Assembly (NCBI GenBank): GCA_002695185.1
Contig: NZOF01000159.1
Coordinates: forward strand, 1-56,322
DNA from: Erythrobacter sp.
Lineage (GTDB): Bacteria; Pseudomonadota; Alphaproteobacteria; Sphingomonadales; Sphingomonadaceae
Direction: 5' to 3'
Length of the DNA stretch: 56,322 nt
A program made the position numbers and the translations under genes. The notes beneath the pieces were generated by a model, which was not told where the DNA came from, did not search any database, and saw only the letters and a list, made by a program, of their open reading frames with translations. This document shows positions 1-8,809 of this stretch, one piece after another (the first letter of the stretch is position 1; each line of letters begins with the position of its first letter).

Positions 1-312
1 CCCTTATTGCGGCGATTGCGATGTTCGACTGAATACTGGCGACCTCAACTTCTGCGGTCTAATAGCCCATTGGGAAGGTGCAGCCTAGCTGCGACTACGG
101 AGAGGGTTAGAAAGTCTGCAAGCGGGATAGAACATCACTCTTTTCGAGCGGGGTGTGGGTCTCCTAATCGCACTCTGGGCCACCCGCGTATTTTCGCTGA
201 ATGGGTCCAGCGAACATGGCATCATTAGTTGGCGCGCTGCCGCGAAGGATGGCGACTATAAATGCGGTTTGCCCCGATAGTTAGCAGTGACAATCCTATC
301 GACCCGCCCTAA
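1..312. other. No recognisable gene at left window edge
   Basis: I translated both strands here and found only short, stop-broken frames with no recognisable domain. One 73-codon frame at 7-228 has arginine/serine-rich composition and no ribosome-binding site, so it looks like chance. The stretch may hold the decayed end of another polysaccharide gene, but nothing supports an assignment. Confidence 0.5.
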
Positions 313-375
313 CGGGAGAAAACGGTCAACGTAAAATTAGCAGAACGACACCACGGGCTAGATTTAATCAGAGGT

Positions 376-1368
376 TTGGCGGCTATTGGAATAGCGGTGT
401 ATCATCGAATGGCGTGGGCGAATGATGTCGACCTATATTCACTTGGCACGTTCGGGGTTTATCTCTTCTTCATCCTCTCCGCTCTCACGATGATGCTGGT
501 TTACGAACGTACCTTTTCAGATGGTATCGCTTTCGATGATGCTGCGACCTTTTTCCGCAACCGGATTGCGAGGATTTTACCGTTGCTGCTTTTGGTGGCG
601 GTCCTCTGGCTCGCTCATTCGTCGGTAACTATGGGTTATGATCCATCGGTTCTCGCGCGCGCCGTTTTGACCGGCACCGGTATGATGGCGCTGACACCTC
701 CGGGCTTCACCTCGACTGTGACGGGCGCGTGGTCGTTAGCAATAGAGTTGCAGTTCTATCTGGTCTTGCCGCTACTGATACTCTGCTTCGCGCGCCTGCG
801 TTTTTGGCATATTTGCCTGATATGTGTGACCGCTGTCGCTGCCCAGCAAGCTTATTTGTTCGCCATCTCAGGACAAGATGAGTATTGGGTTCTCTACACT
901 AACCCGCTCACCTTCACGCCCTTCTTTTTGATGGGATTTCTCATCTACAAAGCCGGTTCGGCAAAGCAGAGGGGAGCGCTTGCTCTTTCCCTTGCGGCTT
1001 TCGCTTTGATCGCGGTCTATTCGCTCGCTTGGCCAGGAGACACGAGGCAGTATGGGTTTTTGTTTCTCATCCTGACGAGTCTCGCTTTCGCGTCAGTGTA
1101 CTTCGCGTATCGCAGCCAGCTTCCAGAACATTTTGTCGTTCTCGCCTCGCTGTTAGGTAACTTGAGCTATGGCACATATCTAATCCACCCGTTCGTCAGC
1201 CTTTTGACTAATAAGGTCGTAGGCCTATTAAACATAGGCGTAGGCCTTAGCTTCGCCATCTATCTCGCGATGGTTTTCATTGGCGCGTGGGTTGTTTACT
1301 ATGGGCTCGAAAAGCCTGCTCGGCGGATTTTGAGAGCAAAGACCCGATCGATTTCCACCCTGCCTTGA
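376..1368 (+). CDS. Acyltransferase 3 family membrane protein (start uncertain)
   Basis: This is a polytopic inner-membrane protein of the acyltransferase 3 family (OafA/NodX type), which transfers acetyl or other acyl groups to surface polysaccharide. The family N-terminus is visible as GLDLIRGLAAIGIAVYHR, with the conserved His in the first membrane segment. The middle holds FFRNRIARILP and GAWSLAIELQFYLVLP, the usual R-x10-H-like and W-S-(L/I)-x-x-E-x-x-F-Y motifs, followed by a run of hydrophobic helices and YLIHPF near the end. The conserved N-terminus begins upstream of the TTG at 376. The frame is open only back to 313 and contains no ATG, GTG or earlier TTG there, so the gene either uses a non-canonical start or has lost its start. 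Its neighbours are other polysaccharide genes. Confidence 0.75.
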   Translation: MAAIGIAVYHRMAWANDVDLYSLGTFGVYLFFILSALTMMLVYERTFSDGIAFDDAATFFRNRIARILPLLLLVAVLWLAHSSVTMGYDPSVLARAVLTGTGMMALTPPGFTSTVTGAWSLAIELQFYLVLPLLILCFARLRFWHICLICVTAVAAQQAYLFAISGQDEYWVLYTNPLTFTPFFLMGFLIYKAGSAKQRGALALSLAAFALIAVYSLAWPGDTRQYGFLFLILTSLAFASVYFAYRSQLPEHFVVLASLLGNLSYGTYLIHPFVSLLTNKVVGLLNIGVGLSFAIYLAMVFIGAWVVYYGLEKPARRILRAKTRSISTLP

Positions 1369-1541
1369 CGCAAAAGATTGGCCATCGAAAATTGGGGTGC
1401 AAGTCATTCAATTTCAGCTCAACAGTCCTTCTTTGTGAGAATACGCCTTGTTCATGGCACGACATCGTTGGGAAAAATCCGCTCCCAGAGCTCTAAAATT
1501 TTCCGACTTTCGTATTTAAAGTGATATATAGATTTATTCCC

Positions 1542-2990
1542 TCAAGCACTCACCAAAACTTTCGACACTTTTGGAGCTTGAGCTTCGGTCGATGAAGATG
1601 ACGGTTTTAGATGGCGCATCAACACCTCTCGCGCCGACATATTCAGGGCGTCCCTGTCGACAAGATACGCCGCATCGTATCGGCGCATAGTGTCCTGCCA
1701 CCCTGAAGTCTGATAAAAATGCTTTAGGCGGCTATAAAGGTCGTCAGTCCACCAAGGCATTGAATAGATCAGCCTGCTCTGGACGAAACCAAGAGTGTCG
1801 AATTTACCGTCATCTAAGCTCGAAAGATATGCAACTGGTCGACCTCCGCTAACGACATTTAGCGCCACCCCGCTATTTCCACATATTACTATGTCACAAG
1901 CAGCTATCTGAGCCTCCAATGGTTCTCCTATCGTCACCTTCACATTTAGATCATCCAGCCCGATTTCAGCGAAATCACTCTGCAAAAGAGTTACAGGATG
2001 TTGTCGAATGATAATTCGTGCAAAAGGCAAGCCAAGTAAAACGCTAGCGATAAGGCTTTGCAGCACTTCCACACGTGTTCCTGCAGTCAGGAATATTCCG
2101 ACCGTCTTCACTTCTTCTTTAAATTTCATCGGCTCAGACGCGCCCGGTTGGCCGATTAGGGCTATCTCTGCAGTGCATTTGCTAGACTGTATGTAGGTTT
2201 GGCTCATTGCTTCACCGTACACGAGGGCGCAATCCGCTAAAACGGGCGGGATAAAGCTTGCATTCGCTGGTACCGGGGCATGATTGGCATAAACTACGCG
2301 CCGGTCTTTTCTGTGAGCGGCAGCAGCCATTCCGACAGCTTCAGGACTGTAATTGCTTGCCACGATTGCCGCCTCAAGCCCCGGCCTCTCCGTAAAAAGA
2401 TAAGAGAACCGAATATAAAAGGCCAATGTACCGGCAATTCGCGCTGAGGGCATGAAATTATGCGAACGAGCCAGCACCTGCAAAAATCGAAAAATTCGAC
2501 CGGCAGTAAGAATTAGCGCGACAGTCGCGCGCCACTGTTCACGTCCGAATGATTGACGAAGTGCTAACGATATACGCAACACTTCGATCTGTGGAACGAG
2601 GGACTCTACGCGATCAATCGTGCGATGCTCGTTAGGGAACTGGGAAATTGCTACCGCTTCTTCGGTGCCTTTTACGCAGGAAGGGCCGGTGCAAGCCACG
2701 CATTTGAGCATGTAGGCAAAGAGCAGGAGCGGCTTGAAAATGCGATCATCGCAAGATTGGTAAATCCAATCTACGAAGCGATAGAGAGCATTCTTGCTCT
2801 TGATTTCATTGAAGACTGCAGAACGACTGGCAGAGGTCTCCATTCGTCGCACTATTCGCAAGGCGAGTGCTAGCGTGTAGCGACCTGGCAGTGATGCGTG
2901 TACCACTTCCACCGCATTCGGAATTGATCGAACTTGGTATGAACCATCAGTCTTTACTGCATTGAAAGCCACGCTGAAGTACCTCACCAT
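1542..2990 (-). CDS. Putative GT-B type surface-polysaccharide glycosyltransferase
   Basis: A protein of about 482 residues without signal peptide. The C-terminal half looks like a GT-B nucleotide-sugar binding fold as found in capsule or polysialyltransferase-like enzymes. It has a beta-strand followed by IIIRQHPVT (compare the R-x-H-P element of that group), then IAACDIVICGNSGVALNVVSGGRPVAYL, a typical donor-site loop with a small-residue-rich turn. The N-terminal half is not recognisable. Starts are ATG 2990 or TTG 2993; ribosome binding is weak (GAAAAG). It is transcribed away from the flippase at 3128 and shares its AT-rich context, which supports a role in a surface glycan. The exact sugar and acceptor cannot be told. 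It could equally be a CDP-glycerol transferase-like enzyme. Confidence 0.5.
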   Translation of the reverse strand: MVRYFSVAFNAVKTDGSYQVRSIPNAVEVVHASLPGRYTLALALRIVRRMETSASRSAVFNEIKSKNALYRFVDWIYQSCDDRIFKPLLLFAYMLKCVACTGPSCVKGTEEAVAISQFPNEHRTIDRVESLVPQIEVLRISLALRQSFGREQWRATVALILTAGRIFRFLQVLARSHNFMPSARIAGTLAFYIRFSYLFTERPGLEAAIVASNYSPEAVGMAAAAHRKDRRVVYANHAPVPANASFIPPVLADCALVYGEAMSQTYIQSSKCTAEIALIGQPGASEPMKFKEEVKTVGIFLTAGTRVEVLQSLIASVLLGLPFARIIIRQHPVTLLQSDFAEIGLDDLNVKVTIGEPLEAQIAACDIVICGNSGVALNVVSGGRPVAYLSSLDDGKFDTLGFVQSRLIYSMPWWTDDLYSRLKHFYQTSGWQDTMRRYDAAYLVDRDALNMSAREVLMRHLKPSSSSTEAQAPKVSKVLVSA

Positions 2991-3127
2991 CAAACTTTTC
3001 GGATGCGGGGAGTTCGACCCAACCCACTGGCGATCTTATCGCAGCGAAACGTTAAGAATTTCCGTTTACCGATTGTGAAGCACAAGTTCCGGCAGTCGGA
3101 ACAACCGCACGGGCACGGATTGACCAC

Positions 3128-4417
3128 ATGAACCGCGACGCACTCACTCTGAAAGCCAAGAAGTTTCTAGCGATCCAATCGCTATTCTATACCCTAGCCA
3201 ACAGTATCGAAGCACTCGTTCCTTTTCTGCTTGCCCCCCTTCTGACACGCATGCTGGACCCGACTGCGTACGGCGTCTGGGTTTTGTTTGTGACATATGC
3301 GACGTTCATGCGGCCAGTGGTTGGCCTGACCACGCAAGATGCCATCCGGATGCGGTTCTATGATTTTGATCAAGGCCGCCTCGACAGATTCACGCACACC
3401 GCGCTCTTTGTGATGAGTGCTTTGGCAGTTGTAACCTCAATCATGTGTGTCGTGTTCGACGAGGTAATTTCAGCAGCCACACAGTTTCCCCAAGGCTGGC
3501 TGACAAGTATTGTTTTAGCTGCATTTCTGTATGAGGTTTTTTACACCGCATTGGCGCTGCAGCAATTCCATAATAGAAGGGGAGCATTTCTCTCTACCCA
3601 GGTTCTGCAAGCAGGCCTCAGCATAACATTCATCCTGCTATTTCTTCTTGCTGGATGGGGATGGAGGGGCGTTGTGCTGGGAAGGATGCTCAGCATGGCG
3701 GTGGCCACGCTGTATTCATTGAAGTTGCTGGGCTTTACCATCCCCGCACTACTCCGCATACCACAACGCTCGTTTTATCGGGATATTGCCTCATTTGGCT
3801 TTATATACTGGCCTGCCGGAGCGGTCATCATGGTGGTGGCTACAACGGATAAAGTCATAGCGGCGCACTATCTTGGTTTAGAAGCCAGTGCAATTTACGG
3901 CGTCGCCGCACTTTTCGCCTCCGCTTTCTGGATGGTCAATTACAGTTTTGTTCTCGCTTGGACACCTTGGCTCTTCCGCAAATTAAAGTCTGGAAATGCG
4001 CGATCAATGCGAGAGATCGCTTCCGTATCTGCACTTTACTTCATGATAAGTTCAATCGCAGCTTTAGTATTCTACTTAGCGGCAATATTTGTAGCTCCTA
4101 TAATTCTGGGAGACGATTTTCACAGTGCAATATCACTAATGCATTATATAATGGCAGCCATTGTGCTCCAAGGATACTTCGTACACAACATGAAGTTCCT
4201 ACATTTCGATAAGCGCATTCGGCTAATGTCGGGACTCAGCATGATAACCATTGCATTGAATATTTGGCTGAGCATTGAGTGGGTGCAAACTTGGGGCGTG
4301 CGAGGCATCATGCTCGCAACAGTGGTTTCCTTTGGTGCGGCATTCATTATCAGTAGCTGTTTGGTATTGGCACGGTGGATGCCGTCAGAAAAGCAAGGGA
4401 AGGTCGCCCATGGATAG
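3128..4417 (+). CDS. Polysaccharide flippase (Wzx/PST family, MOP superfamily)
   Basis: A 429-residue protein with about 12 hydrophobic segments and almost no soluble domain, matching O-antigen/capsule flippases that move undecaprenyl-linked repeat units across the inner membrane. The first helix region contains EALVPFLLAPLLTRMLDP followed by YGVW, the common MOP/PST opening (x-x-R-x-L-x-P-x-x-Y-G). An Asp-Lys-Val-Ile element (TTDKVIAAHYLG) near residue 240 is the second-half counterpart. The start is an ATG with the membrane region directly following. It lies next to the glycosyltransferase-like and acyltransferase genes, as expected for a polysaccharide locus. The substrate is unknown. Confidence 0.8.
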   Translation: MNRDALTLKAKKFLAIQSLFYTLANSIEALVPFLLAPLLTRMLDPTAYGVWVLFVTYATFMRPVVGLTTQDAIRMRFYDFDQGRLDRFTHTALFVMSALAVVTSIMCVVFDEVISAATQFPQGWLTSIVLAAFLYEVFYTALALQQFHNRRGAFLSTQVLQAGLSITFILLFLLAGWGWRGVVLGRMLSMAVATLYSLKLLGFTIPALLRIPQRSFYRDIASFGFIYWPAGAVIMVVATTDKVIAAHYLGLEASAIYGVAALFASAFWMVNYSFVLAWTPWLFRKLKSGNARSMREIASVSALYFMISSIAALVFYLAAIFVAPIILGDDFHSAISLMHYIMAAIVLQGYFVHNMKFLHFDKRIRLMSGLSMITIALNIWLSIEWVQTWGVRGIMLATVVSFGAAFIISSCLVLARWMPSEKQGKVAHG

Positions 4418-4799
4418 GGAGATCGTCTCTGCTAAATTAGGCCCAATCGAAAAACTGATGGATCCCCGAGGGCGCAGGTAGCGAGACGGGACGCCCATCC
4501 AAATTTGGCGAAGCATCTCTCGATGCGGCTGTACGCGGCCTAGATGACAGCACAGAACGGATTTAGACTGGCTGGTTTGGTGCCGACCAAAAATCGTTTC
4601 TACACCACGATCAACGATCAACGATCAACGTACAGATACAGTCGCACCCGCAGGTTCGGCCATTCGCCCAGAAAACATATCTACTTCGAGAAACCTATTT
4701 TGCCCCGAAGGTAATCCACCCGCGCCTTCGCATCAAAAAATGCTCACCAAAACAAATTTGAAATCAGCAACCTATTATTAATTTTTTTTAATGGCGTTT
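4418..4799. other. Gene-free AT-rich stretch downstream of flippase
   Basis: About 380 bases with short broken frames on both strands and no recognisable domain. It contains a perfect 7-base tandem repeat at 4609-4629 and an AT-rich end at 4735-4799. It sits between convergent genes (flippase and GT-C-like protein), so it may hold their transcription ends, but I see no clear hairpin followed by a T run. A degraded insertion sequence is possible but unsupported. Confidence 0.5.
4609..4629. repeat. Tandem heptamer repeat, ATCAACG x3
   Basis: Three perfect copies of ATCAACG in a row, in the gene-free stretch after the flippase gene. Read directly from the sequence. No function is evident; slippage-prone. 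Confidence 0.8.
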
Positions 4800-6338
4800 T
4801 TATTGAACTGTTTTTATCCGCTCAAAATAAGTGAAAGACAGCCCATGATCTCTGTATTCTAGAACGGGTCGATATTCTTTCATTATATTTGCAAACCGCT
4901 GATCATTAGCGAAAACATTTTTCCAGTTCACTTTGATATGACGAAGCGGCCAACTAGTGCTTTGGTCTAGGATTAGTGCGTCCGGGGGTGAATCTTCCCA
5001 CAACCGCAGCATATCGCTGTGTAATTTTCCGCGGCCGTTGTCCCTCAATGTCACTTTTTGCGGATACGAAGAGGCATACTCAACACTATCATACGCTTTA
5101 AGTTCTGCCGCGACATACGCAATGTTTTGCCCTGCATTCCAGCGTGTAGCGCCGGCTGCTGCCAAGTACTGATTAAAAGGTGACGGATGCATGTTCAGAA
5201 GACCGACATCCTTTCCAGCAACCGATATGTTTGCTTGCCGCATGACGTTCTGAACAGTTTGTACGGATCTTTGGTATCGGCTTGTGTCGCGAAATTCACC
5301 CACAATCGGCCACAGCGCTAAGAACCCTAAAGCAAATAGCCAAGCCAGATTGAGGTAAGGTCGCGCTATCCATAGCCAAGCCAAGTATGCCATCATGACA
5401 GGATATCGATGATGGCTGTACCAACGTTCCTGCATCCAAGATGCTACTATCGTAGCGACAACAAGAGCCAAACCTACAGCAATGATTCTCAGAGGAATCT
5501 TTTTCGAATATCCTAAGGCTAAGAACGGTACGCACAATGCCAAGTGAAAAATGGCCTGCAATAAATTCACTTCGAAGCTTTTCAAATTCCCATCGATTGC
5601 ACTTACCATTATGGCTATTGCTTCTCTCTGTGATGGATCAATCGCCAACCAGAAAAATAAATAGAGCGCCACAATTCCACCAGAGATCAAATTCTCTATT
5701 CTGAAAAAAGAAAATACGTTACGCCTGTCTACCACACTCGCCAATTCCACCATCAGGACCACGACGCTATATAGATATTTGAGTAACAGTGTTGCGCCGA
5801 GCCAAAGCCCTAAAACAAAGCGGGTTTTCTGGCCGACTAAATTGCCATCTGGATCTGAAATCCTCAACACGAGGTAGGGCCATAAACCCAAAATAACTAT
5901 GTGCTCACGCAAGCCGAAAACGTTTTTGAACATCACTGCCGGCACGGCCAGAATGAGGCAAGAAAATCCGAAAAAGAGCACCGAAGCTCCCACTGCCTGG
6001 CGACGTATAAAAAACGCTAAATGGGCCGAGGCAAGTACTGTAATAGCAGTCAAAATAACTGCCGAGACGTCCAACCGCAATCCCGTCCAATCAGCAAGCC
6101 AGACGGGAATAGCATACCAAACCTTTTCAGCTGGCGGTAAGTACAAGCTGTAGTTAGCAAAAGACTGACCGAGCGTAGAAGCCAGTTTGCTCGATAAGAG
6201 CGCTCCCGCAAGATCTTGGTGAATTGAGTAAAATTCCCCATAAAAAGCGCCGAAAATTCCAAGTATGCTGGCATCGATCAGCAAGATCAGCCCTTGCGGG
6301 AATTTGCTGAAAAGACCAAAAGCTTGCGGACGTGTCAA
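4800..6338 (-). CDS. Polytopic membrane protein, possibly GT-C type glycosyltransferase
   Basis: A 512-residue protein with roughly 10-12 hydrophobic segments in the first 360 residues and a soluble C-terminal region of about 150 residues. This layout matches GT-C glycosyltransferases (lipid-linked sugar donors, catalytic loops outside the membrane) and O-antigen-type membrane enzymes. Possible catalytic acidic residues lie in the first periplasmic loop (YGEFYSIHQDLAG). The soluble tail contains LLNMHPSPFNQYLAAAG and SPPDALILDQS, which resemble the exterior domain of arabinosyl/mannosyl-transferase-like proteins, but no clear family signature is present. The start is TTG at 6338 with GAGGG upstream. 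It ends the polysaccharide block. The function is inferred from topology and context only. Confidence 0.5.
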   Translation of the reverse strand: MTRPQAFGLFSKFPQGLILLIDASILGIFGAFYGEFYSIHQDLAGALLSSKLASTLGQSFANYSLYLPPAEKVWYAIPVWLADWTGLRLDVSAVILTAITVLASAHLAFFIRRQAVGASVLFFGFSCLILAVPAVMFKNVFGLREHIVILGLWPYLVLRISDPDGNLVGQKTRFVLGLWLGATLLLKYLYSVVVLMVELASVVDRRNVFSFFRIENLISGGIVALYLFFWLAIDPSQREAIAIMVSAIDGNLKSFEVNLLQAIFHLALCVPFLALGYSKKIPLRIIAVGLALVVATIVASWMQERWYSHHRYPVMMAYLAWLWIARPYLNLAWLFALGFLALWPIVGEFRDTSRYQRSVQTVQNVMRQANISVAGKDVGLLNMHPSPFNQYLAAAGATRWNAGQNIAYVAAELKAYDSVEYASSYPQKVTLRDNGRGKLHSDMLRLWEDSPPDALILDQSTSWPLRHIKVNWKNVFANDQRFANIMKEYRPVLEYRDHGLSFTYFERIKTVQ

Positions 6339-6607
6339 ACTACCAAACCCTCGTTAGGTTAAAATTTTTCGACCTGATTTTGGATGATCATTCGAGGGCA
6401 TAGAACCCAAGGTTCATCTATACGGCTCGCTTTAAAATGGATCGAGCTTTACCTCTGCAAATCGGCTCTGCCATTATCAAACGAATGATGTGAGCGTCCA
6501 TCCTTTAGATCAGGCCTCGGAGGTTTCGTGGCTGAGCAAGTTGATCTTAAATCGAACCGTGCTCGCCACTAACCCTTCTGGTCTCACTCCCCTACTGGGA
6601 AGCGCAT

Positions 6608-8809
6608 TCATTCGACAAGAAATCTCACCTTGGCGGTAAAGGTCGTGGACGCTGCGAAGGCTCCCGTGGGACGCAGTCTGAAATCCGTGATCTCTGCATC
6701 GCATCCGTCCGCGTCGGGAGATGGCGTGTATGCCCACGTCGCCCCACCATCGGAGGAGAAGTCCAGGCGGTCGGAGGTGTCATTCAGCGCTGTGAAAACA
6801 TAGCTCAGGCCCGATGAAGGTGACCCCGCGTTGAATAGCACAGGTCCGGTGCTTCCGCCAAAGCCGGTCAGGCACATTTTCGCGTCTGCAGGTGCGTCGT
6901 CGCGCACGATGACAGTGTTCGGGTCGGTTGCTTCATTACCCGTGTTGGTGACTGAAATCAGGTACTCAACCAAGGCACCCGGGATGGCCTTTGGGTTCGT
7001 CGCACCGTTGATCGGATCGGATACGACACGGCTTACCTTCGTGACGTTCAGACTGGTGTGGGGTCGGCAGAACTGGATATCGTGCAGGCCGATCCCTTGT
7101 TGCCCTGGATCAGCTGGCGCAGTGGAATGGTTGCCGTAGCTTATCGTTATCCGGTCGACCTTTCCGGCGAATGTGACAACCACATTACCCATTCCTGAAT
7201 CGCTGTCGGACGCGAAATCGCCGATCGCCGTGTTTCCGCTAACATAGTTGGCGTTTCCATTGGTGAGCGCGGGGGTAACCGAATTTCCTGATAAGCTTCC
7301 GGTTACAGTAACTCGGTCTGCGAACTGGTTTGGGGCATAATCGACATCGAACAGCGTGAACTGCACGCCCTCGAAGCCTCGAGGAAGAGTGATCGTTATC
7401 GTGGCGGAATTCGATCGGGATGTTTGATTAACCACAACAGCGAGATTACGCTGTGCTGGTGCAAGTCCTCCAGTGAAGGTGTCTTGTAGCGTAGGCGATC
7501 TGCCTCCAAATTCAGGGTTATCGAGGTACGCACCGGGATTGGAGATCGCGAACCCGATATTGCCATAGTTGCCAAGTGCGTAACTGTTATTCGTGGAGCC
7601 ATTTGCCCAGCTCACTGAGCTTGAATCCCAGTCGAAAAATGTCGAGCCATTCGGGCAAGTAAGAGGCGGTGGTGTTCCTGCCACTCTGCCGCTGGCGACA
7701 ACGAAACTGGCGCTGGCATAATCGTCTTCATTCGCGACATTGTTGTTCGGCGTGGAATCGGGATCGACAGCACTGCTCGCTATCACTTCCGCAGTGTTTG
7801 TGACGGTCGTGCCAGAATTGGCGGATACGGTTCCGGTAATTGTAAGGGACACCGAAGCGCCCGGAGCGAGGCTGGCGACCGACCAGATCCGGGTCGAAGA
7901 ATTGAAGCTGCCGCTTCCCGAGGCCGAGGAGAATGTGAATTGGCTGGGAAAGTTTTCTCGCACGCCGATGTTAGTGGCGGTCTCTACCGAAGTGGAATTG
8001 TTCGCCAGGGTCAGGCGGTATGTTACTGCACCTCCTTGAACCGGAACCGGACCGACAACGGTCTTTGTCAGAGATAGATCGGCACCAATAACCGTGTAGG
8101 TAAAGTCCGAAATCCCCGCGAATTGCTCGCTTGGATTGTTAGACCACCATGACCCGCCGGTGTAGCTGAAATACACGATCCGGATACGCTTGACGCTGGT
8201 GTCATTGAAAGTGAACCGGATGTCCCCGGACGTGGAGGAACTGTCGGCATTATCCACTCCTCGCCAGCCATTTACGACGGCGTCGTCAGTTCGTCTTGCA
8301 GCATTACCGGCCGACCAGAAAGCAGCATTGGTCGCAGCGTTGATGAATGATCCAGATCCGTTATCGTAGTAGACTTCGATAGCGTCGACAAACTGTCCAT
8401 TATCGATATCGGTGATGGAGAAGCTCAAGTTTCTGACCGAGCGACTGAGCACGAAATCGGTCGTGATCTTGTCGTCGGGATCGTAGCTTGAATTGTCGAA
8501 ATTGAGCAGAAGCGGACGGAAGGCTCCCCCCATAGTGCCGTTGTAATAGCTTAGGAATTCGCCGTAGACCGGATTGAAAGAGCCTGAGCCCCTCCGAACC
8601 GAGTTGAAGGATACGGTCGCGGTAGTGCCGTCCGACCCGGTGACGGTGCTGGGGTTGGGCACGCCGTTCAGATTGGGGAAGTTGGCGGTTTCCCAATCGA
8701 TGGTGGCAGTTTGCGCGGCAGTGGGGGAAGACAGGCAGAAGCTCAGCAAGATCACCCATATGGCGACGGCTGCTTGGGTCAGGACATCGCGGAGGCTGGC
8801 GGCGGTCAT
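6608..8809 (-). CDS. Secreted multi-domain beta-sandwich protein with two DUF11-like domains (operon gene 5)
   Basis: A 733-residue exported protein. A signal peptide spans about residues 1-33 (ending SPTAAQTA). Then comes a beta-rich domain (about 34-240), a DUF11-like domain (about 241-373, opening ADLSLTKTVVGPVPVQGG), a second beta-rich domain similar to the first (about 385-590, with FTLFDVDYAPNQFADRVTV), and a terminal DUF11-like domain (about 590-733). The terminal domain opens VTKVSRVVSDPINGATNPKA, nearly the same as the terminal domain of the operon's third gene. No LPXTG, PEP-CTERM or autotransporter tail is seen; the chain ends in a beta-strand (AKVRFLVE). The ATG overlaps the stop of the upstream barrel gene (ATGA at 8806-8809), so translation is coupled. 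DUF11 is a domain of unknown function common in cell-surface proteins. A surface subunit or adhesin is the inference. Confidence 0.75.
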   Translation of the reverse strand: MTAASLRDVLTQAAVAIWVILLSFCLSSPTAAQTATIDWETANFPNLNGVPNPSTVTGSDGTTATVSFNSVRRGSGSFNPVYGEFLSYYNGTMGGAFRPLLLNFDNSSYDPDDKITTDFVLSRSVRNLSFSITDIDNGQFVDAIEVYYDNGSGSFINAATNAAFWSAGNAARRTDDAVVNGWRGVDNADSSSTSGDIRFTFNDTSVKRIRIVYFSYTGGSWWSNNPSEQFAGISDFTYTVIGADLSLTKTVVGPVPVQGGAVTYRLTLANNSTSVETATNIGVRENFPSQFTFSSASGSGSFNSSTRIWSVASLAPGASVSLTITGTVSANSGTTVTNTAEVIASSAVDPDSTPNNNVANEDDYASASFVVASGRVAGTPPPLTCPNGSTFFDWDSSSVSWANGSTNNSYALGNYGNIGFAISNPGAYLDNPEFGGRSPTLQDTFTGGLAPAQRNLAVVVNQTSRSNSATITITLPRGFEGVQFTLFDVDYAPNQFADRVTVTGSLSGNSVTPALTNGNANYVSGNTAIGDFASDSDSGMGNVVVTFAGKVDRITISYGNHSTAPADPGQQGIGLHDIQFCRPHTSLNVTKVSRVVSDPINGATNPKAIPGALVEYLISVTNTGNEATDPNTVIVRDDAPADAKMCLTGFGGSTGPVLFNAGSPSSGLSYVFTALNDTSDRLDFSSDGGATWAYTPSPDADGCDAEITDFRLRPTGAFAASTTFTAKVRFLVE

